This document shows positions 23,075 through 29,453 of a DNA stretch of 29,453 nucleotides, piece after piece (positions within the stretch are counted from its first letter, which is position 1; the number at the start of each line of letters is the position of its first letter). The stretch spans positions 1-29,453 of the forward strand of contig JASLEG010000194.1 of the NCBI GenBank assembly GCA_030151225.1, given 5' to 3'. A program made the position numbers and the translations under genes. This DNA comes from Burkholderia sp. Lineage in GTDB: Bacteria > Pseudomonadota > Gammaproteobacteria > Burkholderiales > Burkholderiaceae. The notes under the pieces are model-generated. The model saw only the letters and a program-made list of their open reading frames with translations. It was not told the DNA's origin and made no database searches.

Positions 23075-23899
23075 TCATGGTGCCAATGCGAGCACCTGCA
23101 CCTCGCCCGCCACGAACGCGCGGCACGCGTCGTCGTAATCCCAGCGCGTGACGACGGCGCGCCGCGCGCCGTCGGGCGCACCCGGCACGGCCTCGCAGGC
23201 GATGGCGTTGACCGAGTTCGGAATGCCGGCGCGCAGCCGCCGCGACACGGCGGTGCCGGCCTGCACCGCGTACACGGGCCGGGTGGCGGCGCTGCCGCCG
23301 GGCACCGCGCGCACCTCGGGCAGATGCGTGTGGCCGCCGAGGATCAGGTCCACGCCGGCCTCGCGCCAGCGCCGCCGCGCGGCCTCGCGGCCGTGCAGCA
23401 GATCGTGGGTGTTGCGCGGGTCGGCCACCACGATCGGCTGGTGGACCACGGCGATGCGCAGTTGCGCCGGCTGCGCGAGCGCGAGCCGCCGCGCCACGCG
23501 CTCCACCTGCGCGGCCGACACCTCGCCGGCCGTGTGGCGCGCGCGCCGCGTGGTGTTCACGCCGATCGCGAGCAGCGCGGGCGCGTCGAACACCGGTTCG
23601 AGCTCGTCGCCGAAGGCCCGCCGGTAGTTCGCGTAGGGCCGCCGCCAGCGCGTGAGCGGATCGAACAGCGGCAGGTCGTGGTTGCCGGGAATCGCGAGTA
23701 CCGGCTGCCCGCCGAGCCGGTCGACGAAGTCGCGCGCCGCGTCGAACTGCCGGCGCCGCGCGCGTTGCGTGATGTCGCCGGACATCACCACGAGCAGCGG
23801 CCGCAGGTCCGCCACGAGCCGCACGAGCGCCTCCACGGCGTCGGGCCGTTCGGCGCCGAAATGCGGATCGGAGATTTGCAGCACGGTGGTGGCGGTCAT
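23075..23899 (-). CDS. Calcineurin-like metallophosphoesterase
   Basis: This 274-residue cytoplasmic protein has the full metal-binding set of the calcineurin-like fold: D11 and H13 (ISDPHFG), D42 (SGDITQR), N73-H74 (PGNHD), H153 (VVHQPI), and H190 and H192 (GGHTHLPE). It is closest in pattern to CpdA and UshA-type cyclic-nucleotide or nucleotide phosphodiesterases; the substrate is not determined by the motifs. It follows the lipid kinase gene on the same strand with a gap of 46 bases, so the two are probably one transcript. A hairpin terminator lies immediately downstream. Confidence 0.88.
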   Translation of the reverse strand: MTATTVLQISDPHFGAERPDAVEALVRLVADLRPLLVVMSGDITQRARRRQFDAARDFVDRLGGQPVLAIPGNHDLPLFDPLTRWRRPYANYRRAFGDELEPVFDAPALLAIGVNTTRRARHTAGEVSAAQVERVARRLALAQPAQLRIAVVHQPIVVADPRNTHDLLHGREAARRRWREAGVDLILGGHTHLPEVRAVPGGSAATRPVYAVQAGTAVSRRLRAGIPNSVNAIACEAVPGAPDGARRAVVTRWDYDDACRAFVAGEVQVLALAP

Positions 23900-23945
23900 C
23901 GGGGGCGTGGCGATCGGGCGTCGGTGCGGCCTGGGAATCCAGACA

Positions 23946-24923
23946 TCATGCCCGGTTTGCCTCGGCCACGTCCGGCTCCGCCTTGAGCAGCCGCAGCGGC
24001 CGCTCGCCCACGCGAAACACCAGCGGCAGCGCGAGCCGAGCGATCTCGCCGTCGGTCGCGATCTTGATGTGGCGACGCCGCCGCGAATGGCGGGTCACGG
24101 TGAAGCGCTCGAAGCCGAAGCCGATCACGTCGTCGGCATCGCGCATGCGCGAGAGCGCGCCGCGCAGCGACAGCACGAGCCGGGCGAGCCGTCCGTGCGC
24201 GAGCGGCGCCATCGCCACCAGCATGCCCTGCGCGAGCAGCGGCGCTTCGGCCGCGCCCACCTGTTCGAGCTGGAGCCGGTTGTTGGCCACGAACAGCGTG
24301 CTGGTGCGCAGTTCGCGGCGCGTGCCTTCGTGTTCGACGCTCAGATGCAGCAAGCGGTGCGGACGCAGCAGCGTGAGGATCGCCGAGCCCAGCGCCACCA
24401 GCCGGCTGCGGCCGAACTGGCGCTTGTAGGCCTCGCGCTGCTCCAGCAGGCGCGGGTACAGGCCGAGGCTGGCATTGACGAGGAACAGCTCGTCGTTCAC
24501 GAAGCCCACCTGCACCGGGTGCTCGCGCGCGCTCAGCAACAGTGCGATCGCCTGATCGGGGTCGGCGGGGATGCCGTGGTCGCGGCTGAAGTAATTGAAG
24601 GTGCCGCGCGGCAGCACGCCGAAGCGGCAGCCGGCGTCGTAGGCGGCGCGCGCCACCGTGCGCAGCGTGCCGTCGCCGCCCACGCCCACCAGCACGCCGT
24701 GGTCGCCGCTCGCCGTCACGCGTTGCGCGGCTTCGGCCGCGCGCCCGGCGAGCTGCGACGGGTCGGTCACGCGCACCAGTTCGTGGCGAAGGCCGGCGCG
24801 GCCGTAAGCGTGGTCGAGCTGCGCGGCGAGCGTATCGAGTTCGCCGTGGCGGCCCGAGCCCGCGTTGACGACCAGCACGTGCAGCGCGTCGGGTGCATCG
24901 GTTCGAGAGGCGGAAATCGTCAT
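23946..24923 (-). CDS. Diacylglycerol/lipid kinase family protein
   Basis: This 325-residue protein belongs to the DAGK catalytic family (YegS, BmrU, DgkB-like), which phosphorylates diacylglycerol or other lipids with ATP at the membrane surface. It has VVNAGSG at the N-terminus (18-24), the nucleotide-binding VGGDGTL (81-87), LPRGTFNYFSRD where most relatives have LPLGTGNDFAR, and KIATDGE near the end. The Phe-Asn-Tyr variant (GTFNYF) is common in proteobacterial relatives. Together with the downstream phosphoesterase it suggests phospholipid or phosphatidic-acid metabolism, which is inference. The gene diverges from the asparaginase gene across 143 bases of AT-richer DNA. Confidence 0.88.
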   Translation of the reverse strand: MTISASRTDAPDALHVLVVNAGSGRHGELDTLAAQLDHAYGRAGLRHELVRVTDPSQLAGRAAEAAQRVTASGDHGVLVGVGGDGTLRTVARAAYDAGCRFGVLPRGTFNYFSRDHGIPADPDQAIALLLSAREHPVQVGFVNDELFLVNASLGLYPRLLEQREAYKRQFGRSRLVALGSAILTLLRPHRLLHLSVEHEGTRRELRTSTLFVANNRLQLEQVGAAEAPLLAQGMLVAMAPLAHGRLARLVLSLRGALSRMRDADDVIGFGFERFTVTRHSRRRRHIKIATDGEIARLALPLVFRVGERPLRLLKAEPDVAEANRA

Positions 24924-25005
24924 CGTGCGGCGTCCGAATGCTTTCGAAGCTTACGATTCTATTTCAATGGCGGACGCGATGGAAAAGCTTTGATTCGTCC
25001 GACTT

Positions 25006-25032
25006 TTGACGCGCCGGCCGAGCCGCTACACT
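25006..25032 (+). promoter_or_regulatory. Putative promoter of the asparaginase gene
   Basis: TTGACG (25006-25011) and TACACT (25027-25032) match sigma-70 boxes well, though the 15-base spacer is shorter than usual. They lie 35 bases before ATG 25067, with a ggagac ribosome binding site between. Confidence 0.4.
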
Positions 25033-25066
25033 GCCCGGCACGAGCCACCGGGAGACACGACGCGCC

Positions 25067-26155
25067 ATGACCACGATCGACAACACGACGACCACGCCCA
25101 GCTACAACGCAGCAGTCACGACCTGGCGCGGCGACGCGCTGGAGAATTCGCACCGCGCGCACATCGCCGTGGTGGACGCGGGCGGGCGCCTGCTGGCCGG
25201 CTTCGGCGACCCGCGCCGGATCACGCTGGCGCGCTCGGCGGCCAAGCCGGCGCAGGCGCTCGCGGTGGTGGAGACGGGCGCGCTGGAACGCTTCGGCTTC
25301 GACGAGGGCGACCTCGCGCTGATGTGCGCGTCCCACAGCAGCGAGCCGCGCCACGTCGAGCGGGCGCGCGCAATGCTGGCCCGGCTCGGCGCGAGCGAGG
25401 ACGACCTGCGCTGCGGCCCGCACACGCCGATCTCGGATGCCGTGTGGCGCGACTGGATCCGGCGCGGCATCGAGCCCACGGCCGTGTGCAGCAACTGCTC
25501 GGGCAAGCACGCGGGCATGCTGGCCGGCGCGCGGGCGCTGGGCACCGCGCTCGCCAACTACCACCTCGACACGCATCCGATGCAGCAGCGCGTGAAGCGC
25601 GTGATGGCCGAGGTGTGCGACCTGCCCGAGGACGCCGTGGGCTGGGGCGTGGACGGCTGCAACCTGCCTACGCCGGCGTTTCCGCTCGACCGGCTCGCGC
25701 TGATCTATACGAAGCTGGCCGACGCGGCCGATGCCGTGGCGGCGCGGCCGGCGGCGGCCGAGCCCCGCGTCGCGGCGCTGGCACGGCTCTACCACGCGAT
25801 GACGCGCCATCCCGAACTCGTGGCCGGCGAAGGGCGCTTCTGCACGGGCCTGATGCAGGCATTCGACGGCGCGCTGGTCGGCAAGCTCGGCGCCGACGGC
25901 TGCTACGGCGTGGGGATCCGCGCCGGCGACGCCACGCGTCGGCTCGGCGCGGCCGGTGCGATCGGCTTCGCGGTGAAGGTGGAGGACGGCAACGTGGGTG
26001 TGCTGGCGATGATCGTCTGCGAGGTGCTGGCGCGGCTCGAGATCGGCACGGCCGAACAGCGCGACGCGCTGGCCAGCTTCCACCGCCCGCCGATGCGCAA
26101 CACGCGCGGCGTGGAGACGGGGCGCGTGGCGTTTCCGTTCGAGCTGGCTGCCTGA
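25067..26155 (+). CDS. Class 3 (Rhizobium-type) L-asparaginase
   Basis: The 362-residue enzyme hydrolyses L-asparagine to aspartate and ammonia in the cytoplasm. It belongs to the Asparaginase_II family typified by the Rhizobium etli enzymes, not to the E. coli AnsA/AnsB type. Its serine-lysine pairs are visible: S57-x-x-K60 in ARSAAKPAQ and S89 in CASHSSEP. The metal and active-site loop CSNCSGKHAGML gives C141, C144 and K147, and C198 is in DGCNLPTPAF. The end, NVGVLAMIVCE and NTRGVETG, is usual for the family. Start ATG 25067 has ggagac upstream. It stands alone on the plus strand and diverges from the lipid kinase gene. Confidence 0.92.
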   Translation: MTTIDNTTTTPSYNAAVTTWRGDALENSHRAHIAVVDAGGRLLAGFGDPRRITLARSAAKPAQALAVVETGALERFGFDEGDLALMCASHSSEPRHVERARAMLARLGASEDDLRCGPHTPISDAVWRDWIRRGIEPTAVCSNCSGKHAGMLAGARALGTALANYHLDTHPMQQRVKRVMAEVCDLPEDAVGWGVDGCNLPTPAFPLDRLALIYTKLADAADAVAARPAAAEPRVAALARLYHAMTRHPELVAGEGRFCTGLMQAFDGALVGKLGADGCYGVGIRAGDATRRLGAAGAIGFAVKVEDGNVGVLAMIVCEVLARLEIGTAEQRDALASFHRPPMRNTRGVETGRVAFPFELAA

Positions 26156-26298
26156 GCGAGCCTGAGCGATCGAGGCGACACACGCACACAAAAGTCAGAA
26201 GAACGGCACAGTCCGCGCCGTGCGAGCCGGATACGATGCCCTCGATGTCGAGCTGTTTCCGGTGCCGTCGGGCACCTTCGCAATCGGGAGGTATGGGC

Positions 26299-26736
26299 GT
26301 GAAATGGACGGGAGCGTGTTTGCTGGTGATGTCGGTCGGAGCGGTCGCCGCGACGGAGGATGGGGCGGGCGATGCGGGTCGAATCGCCCGCGCAGGCGCC
26401 GCCGCGATCGATCGGCCGGCCCGTGCGGGCCAGCTTGCGGCGCCGGATCCGGCGCCGCTCGTGTCGGACCCGGCTGGCCCGTCCGGCCCGCAGGAGGATG
26501 CGGCCGGACGCCGTGACGCCGCGCCGGCACCATCCAACGCATGGCGCACCGAGCCGCCACCGGCGCCGGCGGAGCGCTACGCCGGGCAGCGCTTCTCCGT
26601 GCCGGGCCGGGGCGACGACAGCGACGTCTCGCTCTACCTTGCACCGGTCGAGCAGTGGCCCCACCGGAACACCTCCTTTTGCAGCCGGCTGCCCGACGGC
26701 ACGCGCACCTGCGGGGGCACCCACTACCGCTGGTGA
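26299..26736 (+). CDS. Small secreted Pro/Ala-rich hypothetical protein
   Basis: The protein of about 145 residues has a signal peptide (VKWTGACLLVMSVGAVAA), a low-complexity Ala/Pro/Asp middle (about 20-85), and a C-terminal part with two cysteines (SFCSRLPDGTRTCGGTHYRW) that could form a disulfide. GTG 26299 is favoured over ATG 26293 because the ribosome binding site gggagg (26286-26291) is seven bases before GTG but only one base before ATG. The gene is alone on the plus strand between asparaginase and the GNAT gene. The function is unknown; it is exported, probably periplasmic. Confidence 0.55.
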   Translation: MKWTGACLLVMSVGAVAATEDGAGDAGRIARAGAAAIDRPARAGQLAAPDPAPLVSDPAGPSGPQEDAAGRRDAAPAPSNAWRTEPPPAPAERYAGQRFSVPGRGDDSDVSLYLAPVEQWPHRNTSFCSRLPDGTRTCGGTHYRW

Positions 26737-26772
26737 GCGGGCGAGCCCTTGCCTCGGCGCCCTTGGCGATCG

Positions 26773-27303
26773 TCAGCCCGGCGCGGGCGACACGCGTTCG
26801 AGGCGCAGGCGAAACAGCAGCGAATCGCGGTCCGGGTAGTCGTAGCGGATCGGCAAATCCTCGCGCGCGATCGGTTCGAAGCCGTGGCGCCGGTAGAACG
26901 CATGCGAGCGCACGGCCCGGGCCGGCGTGTCGAGCAGGATCTCGCGCGTGCCTTGCTCGCGCGCGAAGGCGATCAGCGCCGTGTACAGCTGCGACGCGCA
27001 TTGCCGGCCGGCACCGCGCCAGTCGGTGGCCACGAAGAATTTCTTGAGCACCGCGATCCCGGGCGCCTGACCGAGCAGGCCGATCGTGCCGACCACGCGC
27101 TCGTGCGCGTCCAGCGCCACCCAGAAACGGCTGCCCGCGCGCGAATAGTGGCGATCGATGTCGGCGAGATCGGGCTGATCGTCGAGCGTGATCGCCAGTC
27201 CGGCCTCGACGTTCTGGATGTGCAGCACGAGATCGGCGGCCGCCTGCTGATGGCGGGCCGTGAACGGAACGACGGTGGCGACGGGGCAAGGGTGGTCAGG
27301 CAT
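26773..27303 (-). CDS. GNAT-family N-acetyltransferase
   Basis: This 176-residue enzyme should transfer an acetyl group from acetyl-CoA to an amine. The acetyl-CoA-binding motif A is WRGAGRQ at about 95-101 (the R/QxxGxG/A pattern), with the preceding strand LKKFFVATDWRG. The C-terminal FYRRHGFEP motif is typical of GNATs. The substrate is unknown. It lies 56 bases downstream of the AraC-type gene on the same strand and is probably its co-transcribed target. Start ATG 27303 (MPDHPCPVA) was preferred over the long frame upstream, which is antisense shadow. Confidence 0.88.
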   Translation of the reverse strand: MPDHPCPVATVVPFTARHQQAAADLVLHIQNVEAGLAITLDDQPDLADIDRHYSRAGSRFWVALDAHERVVGTIGLLGQAPGIAVLKKFFVATDWRGAGRQCASQLYTALIAFAREQGTREILLDTPARAVRSHAFYRRHGFEPIAREDLPIRYDYPDRDSLLFRLRLERVSPAPG

Positions 27304-27359
27304 GGCGAGCGACGCGGGGTGGAGGTCGTCGCACTCTAGCCGTGCCGCCCCGGCACGAT

Positions 27360-28211
27360 CTAGAACGTTCTTGTGCCGGCTTGCCGGGCCAGGGCGCCCG
27401 GCGTCATGCCGAACATCGCGCGGAAGTGCCGCCCCATGTGGCTCTGGTCCGCGAAGCCGGTGGCCGCCGCCACGTCGGCGATCGGCACGGCGTCGAGCAG
27501 CAGGCGCCGGCATTGCAGCAGGCGCTGCACCAGTTGGTAGCGGTGCGGACTCAGGCCGTAGGCGGCCGAGAAGCGCCGGCACAGCTCCGCTTCCGACAGC
27601 GCGGCCTCGTGCGCGAGTTCGGCCAGCGTGACGTTGCGGTGCAGGACGGCGTGCAGATGGTCGCGCACGCGGGCGAGCGGGCGGTCGCGGGTGGCGGAGG
27701 CGATTGCCGGGACGGCTCGCGCTTCGTCCTGCCGGAGCGCAGCACACAGTCCTTCCCAGAACAGCGACCATTCGATCTGACACGCGGGATCGGAATCGGC
27801 CGCCGTGCCTTCCAGTCGCGCAGCCAGCGTCGCGAAGGCCGCCACCTGAGCCTGACTCGCGATCGGCTGCGCGAGCGCATTCGGCGCGATGCCGTGCGCG
27901 GCGCAGCGCAGGCGCCACTCGGCGTCGGTCACGTAGAGCATCACGTATTCGCAGGCCTGCCCGTCGAGGCTGCGCCCCGCATGGGCATCGCCGGGCGCGA
28001 TCGCGTGGATCCGGCCCGCCGACACCACGTTGTCGCGCTCGCCGCGCACCGCAGTGTCCTTCACGCCCTGCAGCACAGCGCCGATCGCCCATTCGTCGTG
28101 GACATGCGCGGCGAAGCGATGCCGGACAAAGCGCGCGTGGAACACCTCGACCTGCGCCGGCGGGCAGGGGAGCAGGCGAGCGAATTCGGCGGAAGAGGTG
28201 GCGGCAGGCAT
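27360..28211 (-). CDS. AraC-family transcriptional regulator
   Basis: The 283-residue regulator has an N-terminal AraC_binding cupin domain (about 15-150, with HRFAAHVHDEWAIG at about 31-44) and two C-terminal helix-turn-helix units (about 195-283). The first contains LAELAHEAALSEAELCRRF, the second PIADVAAATGFADQSHMGRH, followed by the usual FGMTPGALARQ. I chose ATG 28211; ATG 28244 and TTG 28271 are possible longer starts, and none has a strong ribosome binding site. It is transcribed with the GNAT gene and diverges from the hydrolase gene. The cupin domain suggests it senses a small molecule. Confidence 0.92.
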   Translation of the reverse strand: MPAATSSAEFARLLPCPPAQVEVFHARFVRHRFAAHVHDEWAIGAVLQGVKDTAVRGERDNVVSAGRIHAIAPGDAHAGRSLDGQACEYVMLYVTDAEWRLRCAAHGIAPNALAQPIASQAQVAAFATLAARLEGTAADSDPACQIEWSLFWEGLCAALRQDEARAVPAIASATRDRPLARVRDHLHAVLHRNVTLAELAHEAALSEAELCRRFSAAYGLSPHRYQLVQRLLQCRRLLLDAVPIADVAAATGFADQSHMGRHFRAMFGMTPGALARQAGTRTF

Positions 28212-28472
28212 GGGCGAGAGTTTGCCATGCAACGCATTGCGCATGCGCTGTCGAGATTGGTCGATGCTCAAGCCCGCTGGATTGTCGCGAGCGTTGATTT
28301 GTCACTGCCGTCCTGAACGAAGCGATTTGCATAATTTCACGCCATGCCGGGTCCGTTCGACCGGCGGATTGCAATCGCACTCCCGATGTTTCAGACCGAC
28401 CTTTCTCCATGCATCCGAGCGCCAGGGGAAACAGATCGACATATCGGGCGTCAGGACGAGGAGAAATCGCTG

Positions 28473-29453
28473 ATGGCCACGAAAGAGCGTGTTATCGATC
28501 CCGTGATCGCCAGGGATGGCTCGATCCATTACACCTCCGTCACATCGCCCCCCGACGACAGCACGGCCGTCTGCTACATCGTGCCGGGGCGCGTCATTCC
28601 AGTCGTGTTCGTGCCGGGGGTGATGGGGACGAACCTGACAGGTCGACGCGAACCGTCGAAGCCTGTCTGGTTACTCAATGGCACCGGGTCGGTGATGGGC
28701 TGGATGACGAAAGATGCCAAGGAGCGAAAGCGGCTGTTGGTTCCGGAAAATACTCAGGTATACGCTGGCGGCAGGATTGCGTCGGGCACGCGTCAGACAG
28801 AAGAGGAATTGCGACGTCGCGGCTGGGGTGAAGTGGCGTACCTGAGTTACGGCGAATGGCTCGTCTGGCTCGAAAACGCGTTGAACGACGTGCACTCAGG
28901 CACCGACTACGGCCGCAAGGGCCTGCGCGAAAGTCTCTGCCATGTCGTCACGCCCGGGCTCGAGATGCTGCAGCGAGACGAGGTCGCGCTTTCGTACAAA
29001 TACCAGTTCCCCGTGCACGCGGTCGGCTACAACTGGCTTCAGTCGAACGCCGAATCGGCGGCGCGACTGGCGTCCCGAATCGACGAGATCACCGCGTGGT
29101 ACCGCAGGCAATTCAACTACCGGTGCGATCGCGTGATCCTGGTCACGCACTCGATGGGCGGACTGGTCGCCCGCTACTACTCGGAAGTGATGGGCTTGCG
29201 GGAAAAGGTGCTCGGCGTCGTGCACGGTGTCATGCCCGCCACGGGCGCCGCCGCGGCCTACAAGCGGATGAAGGCGGGTACCGAAGGAATCGCCGGGCTC
29301 GTACTGGGACCGACGGCGGCCACGATGACCGCGGTGGTCGGCAACGCGCCCGGTCCGCTGCAATTGCTGCCCAGCCATGACTATGGCCCCGGCTGGCTGC
29401 AAATCCGCGACGGCGATCGGCTCGTCGCGCTACCTCGAAAGGGCGCGGACGAC
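28473..29453 (+). CDS. Alpha/beta hydrolase, candidate T6SS lipase effector (3' end outside window)
   Basis: The first 327 residues are present and the frame is open to the edge. The protein lacks a signal peptide. It has an oxyanion-type loop VPGVMGTNL (residues 47-55), and the nucleophile elbow THSMGGLVARYY with S227. The elbow is T-x-S-x-G, not G-x-S-x-G, as in LCAT/PGAP1-type lipases. Downstream, HGVMPATGAAAAYKRMKAG recalls the conserved region of large phospholipase effectors in Burkholderia T6SS loci (Tle group). ATG 28473 has a strong ribosome binding site (gaggaga). Any partner immunity, VgrG or PAAR gene would lie beyond 29453. Function as an interbacterial lipase is an inference; a housekeeping lipase is possible. 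Confidence 0.8.
   Translation, partial: MATKERVIDPVIARDGSIHYTSVTSPPDDSTAVCYIVPGRVIPVVFVPGVMGTNLTGRREPSKPVWLLNGTGSVMGWMTKDAKERKRLLVPENTQVYAGGRIASGTRQTEEELRRRGWGEVAYLSYGEWLVWLENALNDVHSGTDYGRKGLRESLCHVVTPGLEMLQRDEVALSYKYQFPVHAVGYNWLQSNAESAARLASRIDEITAWYRRQFNYRCDRVILVTHSMGGLVARYYSEVMGLREKVLGVVHGVMPATGAAAAYKRMKAGTEGIAGLVLGPTAATMTAVVGNAPGPLQLLPSHDYGPGWLQIRDGDRLVALPRKGADD

Overview
The window is about 29 kb of high-GC proteobacterial DNA. Its dense genes, strong G/C third-position bias (which creates many long antisense shadow frames) and gene families (AcuR/AcuI-type pair, RhlE, class 3 asparaginase, large tyrosine recombinase, T6SS-lipase-like protein) suggest a Burkholderia or close relative. This is inferred from family recognition and composition; no marker gene is present.

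Layout. 1-700: decaying DNA with a frameshifted MFS transporter fragment and a deleted, frameshifted IclR regulator. 748-2505: a large tyrosine recombinase with intact catalytic residues. 2771-6854: a secreted amidase, a PAS/degenerate-GGDEF/EAL protein with an Asn-Gly-rich linker, a small membrane protein and a secreted pepsin-like protein with a very short second lobe. 6874-10511: a small 'FHGT' protein possibly of the ADP-ribosyltransferase fold, sitting where a LysR gene has been truncated, then an acidic hypothetical protein, RhlE, a truncated Phd/YefM-type antitoxin that keeps a palindrome upstream, and a secreted hypothetical protein. 10793-13128: an ECF sigma factor flanked by two membrane anti-sigma-like proteins, closed by a good terminator. 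13152-14877: an acuR-acuI-like operon whose operator lies between the -35 and -10 boxes and whose mRNA may be leaderless. 14956-20847: a histidine kinase with a doubtful start, the glycogen debranching enzyme GlgX, an NtrC-type response regulator and a hypothetical gene, all on the minus strand. 20953-23069: an AT-richer segment with inverted repeats, an orphan phage-tailspike-like beta-helix protein and its terminator. 23075-28211: a metallophosphoesterase/lipid-kinase pair, divergent from a class 3 L-asparaginase, then a small secreted protein, a GNAT acetyltransferase and an AraC regulator. 28473 to the end: the start of an alpha/beta hydrolase resembling T6SS lipase effectors, cut by the window edge.

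The genes are mostly housekeeping, signalling and accessory units rather than one pathway. Likely functional modules are the sigma/anti-sigma cluster, the AcuR-AcuI pair, the phosphoesterase/lipid-kinase pair and perhaps the regulator-GlgX stretch. The least explained items are the FHGT protein, the truncated aspartic protease, the orphan tailspike and the double anti-sigma arrangement. I see no rRNA, tRNA, CRISPR array or complete insertion sequence.
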